Notes under the pieces: model-generated | The model's input: only the letters and a program-made list of their open reading frames with translations | Database searches by the model: none | What the model was told of the DNA's origin: nothing | In this document: one piece after another, positions 44,799-55,430 of the stretch | Layout of the letters: every line of letters begins with the position of its first letter | Numbering within the stretch: position 1 is the stretch's first letter | From: Molanna angustata | Lineage: Eukaryota > Arthropoda > Insecta > Trichoptera > Molannidae | NCBI GenBank assembly: GCA_963576475.1 | Contig: OY754981.1 | Span: 13,838,716 to 13,902,715, forward strand | Reading direction: 5' to 3' | DNA: 64,000 nucleotides | Program-made: the position numbers and the translations under genes

Positions 44799-45554
44799 GA
44801 TAAATGTAAATAACGTATTTATTTTCCCTGAATATTATAAACGAAAGATATTATTAACAATTTACGTAAACAAATTTATATTTTAATTTACCAATTAAAT
44901 ATATAAAATTCACACACCCACACACCTGTCGCTGGTTACCCCACACGCGGGATATGCCGTGATGGTATGTATGTATACAATACCTATATTTGTATGTATA
45001 AGTATTTATAATAAACCCTAAAATATGTACTATGATCAACTTACTAGACTACGATAGGTACATTTAAAACTAACAAAATGAAAATAATGTGATAGGTATT
45101 ATTTTCTGATTCTCAAATACAATAAAACATAATATTTATCAATAAGTCGCTACTTGGTACCTATGTATAAACGTATAACTTGGTGGTCCTCACTTATTAG
45201 CGAACAGCGAACGAAGCTAGTAAAACCGTCGCCGACATCGGCGGGTCTAATTAATCCAGTAACACGTGCCTCATAAATACACTCGTTCACGCGTTTTGGT
45301 GAGGTGCCGTTATTTTAACATACAGTATATACACAGCAACGTAAGGAACGATACAGTAATCTATCAATATATTAATTTTATACCCACACTATTTACTCAA
45401 TAATGACACGAATGATATACATAACCGATCTCTAGCGGAGACACAAACCACGGCAGGTTTCGTAGTATATTTGTTATGAAAGTTTTCAGATTTCGTTTAT
45501 AGATGTCGTGAAATTAATTGAATTATTTATTTTAAATTAAAAATAAAAATATAT

Positions 45555-45655
45555 CGCATGAAGCGTGATTTGAACCCTCGACATAAATACCTAACAATGG
45601 TCTTTTATAGATTCAACACAAACCTAACCGCTAGACCACGGCCGGTATGATTACG
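45555..45655 (-). repeat. tRNA-derived SINE head
   Basis: On the minus strand, CCGTGGTCTAGCGGTTAGG is a strong A-box and D-arm, and GAGGGTTCAAATCACGC is a B-box and T-arm, about 45 nt apart. The ends do not pair into an acceptor stem, and the anticodon region is irregular. So it is a tRNA-derived retroposon head, not a working tRNA gene. It lies within the BEL leader. Confidence 0.7.
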
Positions 45656-45874
45656 ATCGACAAAAAATGCATTCTTATTAACTGAGTACCTTCTGATTAT
45701 TCTTATAATTATTACTACCTATCTTTATATCAATGTTACATGCATGCACTTATTAGATCGAAATACGATATTTGTATATTAATAATTAATAAATTTACAG
45801 AATAAAATGTTATTTATAATATGAAACAAAGGCTGCCAATTCATATATTAGATTCGAATATTTCCAATATAATA

Positions 45875-45897
45875 ATCCGGCTCGAAGGACCAGAAAA
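45875..45897 (-). promoter_or_regulatory. BEL/Pao primer-binding site
   Basis: On the minus strand TGGTCCTTCGAGCCGGA begins a few bases after the 5' LTR. Position and TGG start fit a tRNA primer site, and the motif recurs in BEL elements as I recall them. Confidence 0.75.
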
Positions 45898-46345
45898 TGT
45901 TAACGCTTCGATATGGATTCCCTGGCAAACCGCCCCTCCTCGGTTGGAAGGGCTTTGCAGATGGAAACAGTGGACTGTATAATTGTTTATGATAGGATTG
46001 ATGGAACAGTGATGTGAGGCCAAGCGACCTACCTTGTGATCTCGTAATTCACCGATGGCGGTCAACCGGTTGACATCTCCTTGAACTCTCTGATCCACAA
46101 TGATGCACTATAGTTTTAGTACACAGAACACAGGATTAACAGGACGAATACAATATACATAAAATGATACTTGACACTCGTGGTCAATCTATGTCACACT
46201 TTTTCGTACGCCAATAAATCGCTCGCTCGATAAATCGCTCGGCTCGATAGCGAGGACAACGATACACTGAAGGATGGGCGGACTGGGGTGGAGTGGGGTG
46301 GGGGGGGGGGGGTTTGACACCAACTCGAGAAGTGTGGCGCTAACA
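45898..46345 (-). repeat. BEL/Pao 5' LTR (448 bp)
   Basis: Mate of 40099-40544. The two differ at GATAGCGAGG versus GATCGCGAGG and by two G residues in the homopolymer near 46300. Confidence 0.95.
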
Positions 46346-46350
46346 CTATA

Positions 46351-46763
46351 TGTTTAAAGAAATATTTTTCCGTATAAAGTAATAAAGCTAATTTAAACAT
46401 CACTTGCTGAATCCTTAATTCTATACGGCATATTATGATATGGGGTAAATAATTTACACATAGTTAAATTATTACAAGTGAGATTGTTAAAACTAATTTA
46501 GAGGTTTGTTAATTAATTAGATTATAAATAATAATTGACTATATGAAGATTATAAATAGCATGTTCAATAATTGATTCAATATTTCAAATAACAACTTCC
46601 TCTAAATATAGTATCATCAGAATACAAAGGGATGTTTCAGTACAATTGAATAAAATAATTACTTACATTAAATCTTCACTTTTATTAACAAATAACAACT
46701 GGTAATTAATTTATACTTTTATATTTTCACACGGCTGATGAATATCGATTGACGCGTACGTTT
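46351..46763. other. No gene recognised
   Basis: AT-rich sequence with no supported feature. Confidence 0.5.
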
Positions 46764-46891
46764 GACACTTCGAGAGAGTAATGGCGGGGCAACGGAAAAA
46801 ATAGTATTTATACTTTTACGATTGATTGACACTTCGAGAGAGTAATGGCGGGGCAACGGAAAAAATAGTATTTATACTTTTACGATTGATC
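46764..46891 (+). repeat. 64-bp exact tandem duplication
   Basis: GACACTTCGAGAGAGTAATG and the following bases up to TACGATTGATT occur twice in a row (46764-46827 and 46828-46891). A GAAAGTTCC heat-shock-like string follows. Recent local duplication. Confidence 0.93.
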
Positions 46892-47194
46892 TAGAAAGTT
46901 CCATCGGTGAGTGTTGCCGCGTTGTTGAATATTTTTCGTTATTATTTGAACTTCACCACACTAATAATACTCAAATCAGATTTATCTAAATGTAAAGATA
47001 ATTATGAAAAAATATTCAGTATAACAGGAATACTCCCAGTTCACAAATAATACACTTATCGAGTCATATTAAATCATAAGTTCTCTAATAAATATACAAT
47101 ATCTGTTAAAATTACATATAATTCTAGACTAGTTGCGCAAAATAAATTGATAATTCCCAGATAGACAAACTATTACGGTGAAAGGACACTGAAA

Positions 47195-47500
47195 GTAAGC
47201 ATACCGAAAATATTGAACACCCTTCCAAGTGGTGTGGATAAACTTGATAAAATATCCTTAGTTATAACTTTATTTAAATAAAATATTGTAGAAAGTAATT
47301 AACAATATTTGAAATATTTATAAATAGTAATTAAATCAAAAACATGTATCACATATCATAATGTTAATACTGTAACTTAAGGAATGTAATATGTACTTGA
47401 CCTTTTTGTATAGGAAACTCACTGATAGCCTGTAGGCTAGTGAGATCCCAATTTTTACGTAAAACTTTTCTGAAAATAAATAAAAAATAAAAAAAAAAAC
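47195..47500 (+). mobile_element. Non-LTR retrotransposon 3' end
   Basis: The plus strand reads VSIPKILNTLPSGVDKLDKI and ends LFK stop near 47280, matching the RILN.LP..V...... FK ending of CR1-like RTs. The 3' UTR carries CCTGTAGGCTAGTGAGATCC and ends in a poly-A-rich tail at 47477-47500. Confidence 0.6.
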
Positions 47501-48449
47501 AACCATGTTTACCCATAAATTTTACCATACGTCTACTTATCTTAAGATAATATTATAGAACTCCATTAGATAATTATATCCATGATATGGGTAGACATGG
47601 ATGGTTTTGATTTCGCCGGTTGACCAGACTTACTCCCTTGGTGTGATAAATAAAATAATAATTATAATTGATTGAATTAAAATTTTCATATCATCTGATC
47701 AGACTTGCGATTAAAAATATAAGAATAATCAGCTGATTAGGAATAAACAGGTATTTTAAAATTTGAACTACGGTGTAATATTTTTACAGTAATTTACATT
47801 TCCCTTTATTTCAGAATAACTTTCTTTTTACTTTCTTTAGATGAATATTGGCTATTATGTCAGTGATTCATATCTCCTTTTTCATTGCTGCTAAAAATAT
47901 AGAAACATCATTAATAAAATGTCGAACATTCGTCAGCCATGAAATTTTCTAGGCATCAGTTAAAAAAAAACACAAACGGATGAAGATTTCTTAAAATTAA
48001 CAAGAAACCCTTTTCTTTAATATAAAATTAATGCTTCGACGAAGACGTCCTTGAAATTTAAAAAAAGAACACAGCAAAGAAACCATTATTATCTTTTTGT
48101 ACAGATAAATACAAGGGTATTGCCATACATGAAACATATAAAAAATACAATGATACATCACATTTTCAAATAGATTTACCGAAAATCTTCAAAACAGCTA
48201 TTTGATCTTCTGCCGTTTATTTGATACAAATAATGTTACATCAAAGTATTTGATCTAAAATAATAGCATATCATTAAAAGCAAACAATGTACATCATTTC
48301 AATTATGTAAAATAATATTTAGATACCTATTGTTGAATATCCATATTAATAAACGTCTAGTCTTGTATCATGAGTGAAGGCAGTCTCCTCCTCAACCATC
48401 TTATGGGATTATTTCTGAAGACATCTTCCCTATTCTGCCCAAGATGGCT
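47501..48449. other. No gene recognised
   Basis: AT-rich sequence; no coding, RNA or repeat signature noticed. Confidence 0.5.
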
Positions 48450-48640
48450 GCTACTTTTTATATCTCTCCTACATATTCTCTATAATTTTTGTATAAACTT
48501 ATATAGGTACTTATTGTTTTTTACTTATGTGGAAACACATTATTGGCATAATTGTAATAACTTTACTGTCCATGCCATAAACATTGTAACGCTGTTTGTT
48601 TCCCAAATATAAATAAAATAAAATAAATAAAATAAATAAA
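48450..48640 (+). mobile_element. Non-LTR family X, 3' UTR only (copy 2)
   Basis: Shares TGTGGAAACACATTATTGGC and CTGTTTGTTTCCCAAATATA with the UTRs at 31868-32380 and 50932-51380, then an (AAATAAA)n tail. Strongly 5'-truncated. Confidence 0.75.
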
Positions 48641-48899
48641 TATAGTATCCACCTCTACCACAAAGAGATCAACATCAGTGTTGTAACAATCACTATCACT
48701 CACCATGTCAGCAACACCCTAGGTAGTTTTTAGAGATCTCGATGGCACAAACTCAGACATCCTTCAAATTGTGGGTGGTAAAATCAGTCAAATGTGCAGC
48801 AATAACATCAGAGTTGCTATTTCGAATGCGTATACTGTATTGAAGACAATCAGAAGACGTGACGCGAACGTACCATGTTTTTCAATCATAATTTCAATC

Positions 48900-49215
48900 C
48901 GAACAACAAAACTCCAAATTTGTGGGCTGGGGGTCTGACAAAGTGAGAAATATTTACGTCCGCGGTAGTTTCAAAGTGGCCCGAATAGACGAAAAAATAG
49001 TCGAAACAGGCTTGGATGGTATGGCCACATTTTGAGATGACCGACGGACAATAAAGCCTTGGACATCGAGACTCCAGCGAGAAGACCAGGCAAGACTACC
49101 AGCCACATGGCTGTCGAGCATCAAGAAGCATCTGCGATATAGGGAGTTGAATCCTGATCTGGCACAGGACAGGCGAGTTTGGCGAAATAGAATAAGAAGA
49201 GCCGACCCCAAGTAA
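48900..49215 (+). pseudogene. RTE-like RT C-terminal remnant
   Basis: The plus strand reads NRLGWYGHILR, then after a stop and frame change PATWLSSIKKHLRYRELNPD, LAQDRRVWRNRIRRADPK and stop at 49213-49215. RWYGH and RRADP motifs place it with RTE-type proteins. No catalytic motifs remain. Confidence 0.78.
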
Positions 49216-49624
49216 ATGGGACAAAGGCGTGGGCGGATAAGAAGATAATTTCAATGATTTTTTTCTTACTGTCATCACGCCTATCAGTGCATAATTTTCT
49301 AATGAATTCAAATTTCCGTACAGAGTACTGGTATACATTTTATAAATATCAAATACCTACCAATACAAATGATGAATTTATTTTCTTTAAACTACGACGC
49401 AATATCTTAATTAACCATTAAAACATGACAACCATTGTGTGGATCTCTAACCGAAAATTTCTAGAATTTGTTATATTGTAATCTGCCGTTCATGTGTACT
49501 TATTTTTGAAATAAATAAATATTTAAATTTGTAGTTTTAACCATCAAAAACAATCAAATTGACAAAAATATTTTTGTGTTTATTGTACACAACTAAAATA
49601 AATATTCATTCACCTAAAAAATTC
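49216..49624. other. No gene recognised
   Basis: AT-rich sequence with no supported feature. Confidence 0.5.
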
Positions 49625-49702
49625 GTTCAAATTGGAAGACCGCAGACATTTCCGACGTCATCTCTCATATTATAAAATCTCTAACACCATCGTGGATTTC
49701 CC

Positions 49703-50931
49703 AGATGCGTATTTACCTTCCCGTGTTGATTACGAGGCAAGTACTGCCTCGAGTTTGGCACTAGTTTGTTGCGCTTGCGTTCCTGCTAATACGTGTTCAA
49801 TTCAAGGCAGTTAATTGTTGAATACGGAACATATTATATAGCCATGAAGTTCGCACGCTATTTCATTTCGCTCGCATTTCGTCTGTCACTGTCCCATTTG
49901 TTTGTATTTTGTTCACAGATTATATGGTAGTAATCAGTAATTTTGTTCAAGTCTTTAAGTAATATGGAAATTAAAATTGTTATTTTGGACAATTTTAAAA
50001 TTATAAATTACGAAGGAGACTAGGATAATTAGCAATGTAAAATTCGATGCTCTATTATCTTGTGAAGGTAATTACGACGCAAAGTGTAATTATTTCATTG
50101 AAAAATTCATGAGTACCAATCTCATACAAAAAAAAATTGTCTATTTATTTACAAAATATACGGCATAAGCAATTTACTTGTTACAATATACACTTACAAT
50201 AATTAATTACACACAAAGATGAAATATATTAACAAATAAAAATAAAGACATTGATTAAATATAAAAACATAAAATATAGATTCAGATAAAATATAAATAT
50301 ATAGATTAAGATAAAAACACAGATTAAGATAAAAATAGACAAAAAAAGATCAGAGAATTAGAAAAAAAAATAATGATAAGAGGGAAAAAAATCGAATGTG
50401 ACAATAGATCTACTGCAGCTATATAAGTTGACAGCTATATCGATATAAAATATCCATAAATTGTTTTTTTGAATACCGGTAAGCTATCTCCGAAAATATC
50501 AGCAACATCACACAGTTCATTACCAAACCTATGCAATCGCGGTATTGGTGAGTTAAAAAAATATTGCGTTGAAGCTGCTACCTCATGAAACATCACCGAC
50601 TGTCTTGTCCGTCTAATCGGACGTGGAATAATGTAGATGTGTGTAGACTAATCTATTAAAACAAAAACAATCATAAACAATAAATGTCTCTAACACAACC
50701 TTATAACGCTCAATCAATACGCATGGTAAAATTTATAAACTTGTGTACGATTGAAAGACGCGTGCCTTGAATTGAACACGTATTAGCAGAAACAGTTCGC
50801 TAAACCGTGTGCATTTGGAGGACACATGCCTTGAATTCAACCCGAGTTTTTATGTGCATTAGCGCAACAAACTAGTGCCTAATTCGAGGCAATACTTGCC
50901 TCCTAATCAACATGGATAGGTAAATACGCAG
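49703..50931. mobile_element. TIR transposon (non-autonomous) with ~70-bp inverted ends
   Basis: Left end GATGCGTATTTACC and right end the inverse of CTGCGTATTTACC. The arms continue through GTTGATTA, GAGGCAAGTAYTGCCTCGA and GGCACTAGTTTGTTGCGCT, each inverted at the other end. A further arm block TGCTAATACGTGTTCAATTC is present on both sides but displaced in the right arm by an insertion. CCC flanks both ends (49700-49702, 50932-50934), suggesting a 3-bp target duplication. The centre holds a nested retrotransposon fragment. No transposase. Confidence 0.85.
50125..50655 (-). mobile_element. Non-LTR 3' end nested in the TIR transposon
   Basis: The minus strand reads IPRPIRRTRQSVMFHEVAAS, then NSPIPRLHRFGNELCDVADI, an RT C-terminus. 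A 3' UTR rich in short AAGATAAAAA repeats follows, with the tail (TAAATAAATAGACAA plus A-run) at 50125-50150 on the left. Confidence 0.72.
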
Positions 50932-51419
50932 CCCGGAACTGCTTGAACCCGATCGAGCAACCCGATCCCACCACTCATTATACCTGCCTCACTATAACAC
51001 AAACGATAAACAACGTGCATTCATATACCGAGCATCACACTTCTTCAATGAGCACTTAAACGAAATAGATTTATTCAACTCCTCAGTAAATAATATTAAA
51101 TCAAAACTTTTCTCACAATAATTATTCACATATAAAATTCATAACACTTATCCATCCCCTTCTGTACTCCCTCTTCCCTCCTAACTCTCTCCTACCTCAT
51201 CCTGTATACATTACTCTTATAATATAATACTTACTTCTTACTTCATATATAATATTTATTTTTACCTATGTACTCTATTGTGGAAACGTATTATTAGCAT
51301 AATTTTTAATATTTCATTATTATTACCTTATATTGTATTAAGCTGTTTGTTTCCTAAATATAAATTAATAAAAAATAAACTTATATTTGTTTCACTCACA
51401 GTTAATTCACAGAGTTGCT

Positions 51420-51570
51420 GACCACTGCCAAAAGATGCAAGCAACATATTTTGGCCACATATTCCGTGGTGATAGATATGCCCTTCTACAACTTATAGTG
51501 GAGGGAAAGATAGAGGGAAGACGAAGTATATGACGTAATACAATATTGTGGCTTAAAAATCTGAGGCAGT
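51420..51570 (+). pseudogene. RTE-like RT remnant
   Basis: The plus strand reads KMQATYFGHIFRGDRYALLQ, LIVEGKIEGRRSI, a stop, then NTILWLKNLRQWQ. The GH..R...Y.LLQLI.EGKIEGRR and WLKNLR.W motifs match the same family as 61105-61400. Confidence 0.75.
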
Positions 51571-52037
51571 GGCAGTAGCGAAATTGCTTATAGAAGCCGA
51601 AAATCTTGGTTTGCCTAAAAAAATTATGATAAGAAATTCAATAACTAATTTTATTTGATTTGATTTATTGCAACCATACTACCAGATTAATAATGTAATG
51701 TGGCCATAGAATGTATAGTTGAAGAATAAGTACAAAACTAAAAATATTAATTAACATTTTGTAATATTTTGTTTTTTTTTTATAAAACTTGCACTTATTT
51801 ATGCCAGGACAGGATAATATGGAGGTCAGTCTTTTTTTTCGAACCAGAATATGAAAACAGCATGATGGTATGTATATATAATATGTTTGGAGATTAAGTA
51901 GGTATTAAACTAGTGAGATATTGCGTAGTGTATACTGCCTTACAAATTGTATAAAACAATATCGTCATTAAATTCAATTTTTATATGAATTGTTAAAAAA
52001 AGTTTGCGATGTAGTAGTATACTACTAGAACGTTCAT

Positions 52038-52194
52038 TTTTTTTTTTTTTAATTTTGTCAATGCTGACGGTGTTGAATATGTAGAATTCCATAATGGGTT
52101 GATAAGGGCCTAATAAGCTGAAACGGTCGTCCTGGAAAATATATATGTAGACCGAATCATTTGTTTGATTTAAAATACCCATTATAGAACGTTC
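52038..52194 (-). mobile_element. SINE-like retroposon with 12-bp target duplication
   Basis: The block is flanked by TAGAACGTTCAT at 52026-52037 and 52195-52206. Read on the minus strand it ends in a poly-A tail (T-run at 52038-52050), typical of retroposition. The body contains TTTCCAGGACGACCGTTTCA and GCTTATTAGGCCCTTATCAA. No clear Pol III boxes are seen. Confidence 0.82.
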
Positions 52195-52384
52195 ATGTTT
52201 TTTTATAGAAAATCAAATTATCTGGTTGGGGTGTTTCGTCTTTTTTCGATATTTTCAATAACTTTGGAAATATAGGCAGATAAACACATAAATTTATCAA
52301 AAAAAAATATTTTTCTCAATAAAAAATGTTTAAGAAACTCTGGAAACACAATGAGATTTTGTATTTGTCTATAATTATACCAAT

Positions 52385-52708
52385 AATTGTTTAACGATGA
52401 GCTAGAAATAATATATAGCGAACCAAACGTTGTCCAATACATCAAAATACAACGTTTACGTTGGCTCGGACATGTTTGTAGAATGGAGGATAGCCGGGTA
52501 CCAAAGAAAGTATTGGACACCTGTCCTGAAGGAAGAAGAAGCAGAGGGAGACCTAGGATGAGATGGCTGGACGACATCGAGGGAGATATAAAAGCGATCG
52601 GACAGACAAATTTGAGAAGACTTGCTGCCGACAGGGCGGAATGGAGGCAGTTTCTTGAGGAGGCCAAGGCCCACATCGGGCTGTAGCGCCATTGCTGATG
52701 ATGATGAT
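52385..52708 (+). mobile_element. RTE-like 3' end with 14-bp target duplication
   Basis: About 100 codons of RT C-terminus, intact as far as they go: IKIQRLRWLGHVCRMEDSRV, CPEGRRSRGRPRMRWLDDIE and WRQFLEEAKAHIGL with stop at 52684-52686. A short 3' UTR ends in TGATGATGATGAT. ATAATTATACCAAT occurs at 52371-52384 and again at 53654-53667 across the later TIR insertion. The 5' truncation and long target duplication are classic for target-primed reverse transcription. Confidence 0.88.
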
Positions 52709-53656
52709 ATAGGCCCGAGATATCAGTTGGCCCTTAAATCGTTGGATTTAGGAATCCAAGTTAAAAGTTTAGGGAAGATTAAATTTCATTCGCGTATTTC
52801 AGTGCAAAATGAAACGTCAGTTACGTAATCTTCAACTATAGATATATTTTACGTTTTCTATGGTTCTTGTCTATAACGCATCTGTCAAATTGTAATAACC
52901 TTAAATAATACGTGACGCGAAGCTGTGACTAAATATTATTTTATTATTATAACAACACATTATTTTATTTGTTTCATTACACAGCATGTTACTTTTTCAA
53001 TTTTTTATACCGATCGATGTTTTTTTTTAATTAAAATCAAACATTGTAGTAACAAAATGTCATTGAATATGTACTACATACGTAGTACTTCAATGCAAAA
53101 TGTATGTATATTTTACAGATGGATATGGAACTAAGTGATAATGGTAAAATAGTGTCTTATGTAGAAAATTTAATAATACACATTATATATATAGAAACAG
53201 GATGGATCAATTTAAAAAGTGGGATGAAAAAACATCGCAAAAATAAAGTTGCATGCCTGACGTTTCATTATGGCTGACAGTTTATTTCGTTTGTTGTCAG
53301 GCAATACATTATAATTATGTAAAAAATAAAATAAATATTAAATACATGAACCATTTCTATATCAAGTCTTTTATTTTTACAACAAAAATAAATCATGATT
53401 ATAATTATTATGCATAGTTATTTGTAGTATAAAATGAAATAAAACATTAAAGCGTGCGGCGATTAGTACGCCACCTGGCGAAAAAGACTAGAAACAATAC
53501 TAAACTCAAGATTAAGACACGCGATCCGCCAGAAACGTTGAGTTAAATATTTGTCGTTTAGTGACGTATTTAAGGGAAGATTAGGTACTGAAATACGCAA
53601 TATTTTTGTTAAACTCGAGTTAAACTCCTAAGGGCTGACTGAAATACTGGGCCATA
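52709..53656. mobile_element. GGCCC-type TIR transposon, 942 bp, ATA target duplication
   Basis: The left end reads GGCCCGAGATATCAGTTGGC and the right end is the inverse of GGCCCAGTATTTCAGTCAGC. Internal arm blocks GCGTATTTCAGT and AAGATTA also recur inverted. ATA flanks both sides (52709-52711, 53654-53656) and equals the first three bases of the older 14-bp duplication, which fixes the insertion point. No transposase frame is seen. PIF/Harbinger origin is possible but unproven. Confidence 0.82.
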
Positions 53657-53854
53657 ATTATACCAATTTTCAGCGTTCTAGCTTTTATGGATTTTTAGAT
53701 ATATAGAAAAATAAAGTGAAAATTCAAAAGTTGATAATCCCTGCCTGAAACAATAATTCGAAATTCTGAGAATAAAAGTTTTGTAGGCCTATAACTTTTT
53801 ATATTTTCTAAAATTTTAGGCTCTGTGGATTAAGCGGATCAAGGGGGAAGACGG

Positions 53855-54123
53855 GGACACACACACACACACAGACACACACACACACACAGACACACAC
53901 ACACACACAGACACACACACACACACACACACAGACACACACACACACACAGACACACACACACAGACACACACACACAGACACACACACACACACACAC
54001 ACACACCCTGACACACACACACACAGACACACACACACACACACAGACACACACACACACAGACACACACACACACACAGACACACACACACACACACAC
54101 AGACACACACACACACAGACACA
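53855..54123 (+). repeat. Interrupted (CA)n array with periodic GA
   Basis: About 270 bp of CA repeats broken at intervals of 10-26 bp by CAGACA. It lies where other copies of the foldback carry only a short GT/CA tract. All Cys/Val open frames here are translations of the repeat. Confidence 0.95.
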
Positions 54124-54344
54124 CTAAATGTTCTACTCCGAATTCTGAGTAAATCTATATAAAAAGAACATATACGAGTATTCTGCAAATCCTCTAAGTT
54201 GATGTTTTTTGACTTCAAAGTTGGAAAAACCGTGAAAAATATAGACCCTGCATACAAATCTTGCGTATCATGGTTTGATACTTTGTCGATATGTTAAGAG
54301 AAATATTTTCTTATTTACTTAAATTTATATATTTGAAATTTGTA

Positions 54345-54634
54345 AGAAGATAGAATAAACAAGAATTATAAAAAAAATAGGTATTTAATTTTAAGTTCTA
54401 TTTAAATTAAATATATTTTTTTTTCATAATTCTAGTTGATTATGGAGTTCTATCATGAAGTGTCAGTTTTACAATGAAAAAAAGAAGATAGAATAAACAA
54501 GAATTATAAAAAAAATAGGTATTTAATTTTAAGTTCTATTTAAATTAAATATATTTTTTTTTCATAATTCTAGTTGATTATGGAGTTCTATCGTGAAGTG
54601 TCAGTTTTACAATGAAAAAAAGAAGATAGAATAA
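54345..54634 (+). repeat. 138-bp tandem duplication
   Basis: AGAAGATAGAATAAACAAGA recurs at 54345 and 54483, with the start of a third copy at 54621. The two full units differ by single bases (ATCATGAAG versus ATCGTGAAG). Confidence 0.93.
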
Positions 54635-55361
54635 TATCGAAAAACTGTCGATTGTTCATATTCAAATATGTATTTTAACTCTTTTTATAAACTCATTTTT
54701 TCATTATTTAGTTTCATGAATATAATATTTAAAGTAATTAATCGTTTTTTGATATGTTATCAAGTATACAATAATACGAAGGTTCTTATAAAAATACTTA
54801 CTGAATTAATTTTTGCCCTGGATCGAATATGAATATTAAGTAGATAACAGATTAAATTTTTACATTCAAAACGCCTTAAAAGCTTATAAAGAGCTTTGTT
54901 ACTACGTAAGTTGAATGTTAGTTTTAAATAATTCCGTATAATGTTAATATTCGTATCTTTCCGAAAGTCTTCGTTCTCGCGATAATGGACCCAAATCTTA
55001 TTATTTTCTTTTATCTCAAAAAAAAAGAATTAATTAAATTCAACGAGAACTTCATTATTCTACACAAAAGTATCTGATTTCAAAAATGGCAATTTTTTTG
55101 AGTTTTTCGTTCATTTGATGTCTTTATTCTCTTAAAACTACATTTAATTTAATTTGGGATTTCTGACATCAATGACCAGGCGATCCTGGACTTCTTGTTA
55201 TAGAAATCTTAATAAATACTCAAAAATCATATATTTTTGAAATATGAAATTCCTTATGATTCAACCACAGATGAAAATGACGTTAAAACTAAATAATATT
55301 TAAAATGAAATAATGGTAAAATAAACTAGAGTCCACTTTAATTGAAACCTTACTTTTTATT
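54635..55361. other. No gene recognised
   Basis: AT-rich sequence with no supported feature. Confidence 0.5.
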
Positions 55362-55430
55362 GAATCTTCTTCATCAGCCTGTTTTTATCCATTCTTGGAC
55401 ATAGGCCTCCACCTTGATCCTCATTTTATT
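55362..55430 (+). repeat. Dispersed insect repeat motif
   Basis: CAGCCTGTTTTTATCCATTC followed by TTGGACATAGGCCTCCACC is a phrase I know from retroposon-type repeats in many insects. Only this fragment is visible. Confidence 0.5.

Larger units (their letters stand above)
44799..45897 (-). other. BEL/Pao leader region with SINE-like pieces
   Basis: Non-coding interval between the 5' LTR and the start codon. It contains a SINE-like fragment at 44920-44985 (CACACCTGTCGCTGG, GGGATATGCCGTGATGG, TGTATG repeats) and the tRNA-like block at 45555-45650. Nothing else is recognisable. Confidence 0.7.
40094..46350 (-). mobile_element. BEL/Pao LTR retrotransposon with 5-bp target duplication, integrase deleted
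   Basis: Element 40099-46345 on the minus strand, flanked by CTATA at 40094-40098 and 46346-46350. LTRs are 446 and 448 bp and differ by about one substitution and a G-run length. One long open frame lies between. The leader (44799-45897) is about 1.1 kb, long for this group, and holds SINE-like pieces. High LTR identity and the open frame imply recent movement, yet integrase is missing, so movement must have used another element's enzyme. Confidence 0.95.
49625..51380 (+). mobile_element. Non-LTR family X copy 3, split by a TIR transposon
   Basis: The left piece (49625-49702) matches 31868-31945 (EDRRH...SNTIVDFP). The right piece (50932-51380) matches the sequence from 31946 on, including TCCCACCACTCATTATACCT, CACTTCTTCAATGAGCAC and the 3' UTR. 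In copy 1 the two pieces are adjacent. A short deletion after GCTTGAAC removes part of the RT tail. This is a dead copy that dates the TIR element as younger. Confidence 0.85.
51840..54180. mobile_element. GT-bearing foldback element, copy C, with three nested insertions
   Basis: Foldback pieces are 51840-52037, 52207-52384 and 53654-54180. They match the interior and right arm of copy A (GAGATATTG.G..GTATA, TTTAAGAAACTCTGGAA, TTCAGCGTTCTAGCTTTTAT, AAAAGTTGATAATCCCTGCC, TTTTGTAGGCCTATAACTTT) and, inverted, copy B. The right arm carries a greatly expanded CA array. Interruptions are a SINE (52038-52194), an RTE-like 3' end (52385-52708) and a TIR element (52712-53653). Confidence 0.82.

Noticed and set aside
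45555..45655. Functional tRNA gene
   Set aside because: A and B boxes are good, but the acceptor ends do not pair and the anticodon arm is irregular.
53808..54257. Cys/Val-rich minus-strand open frames
   Set aside because: Translations of the CA array; they only look like cysteine-rich proteins.
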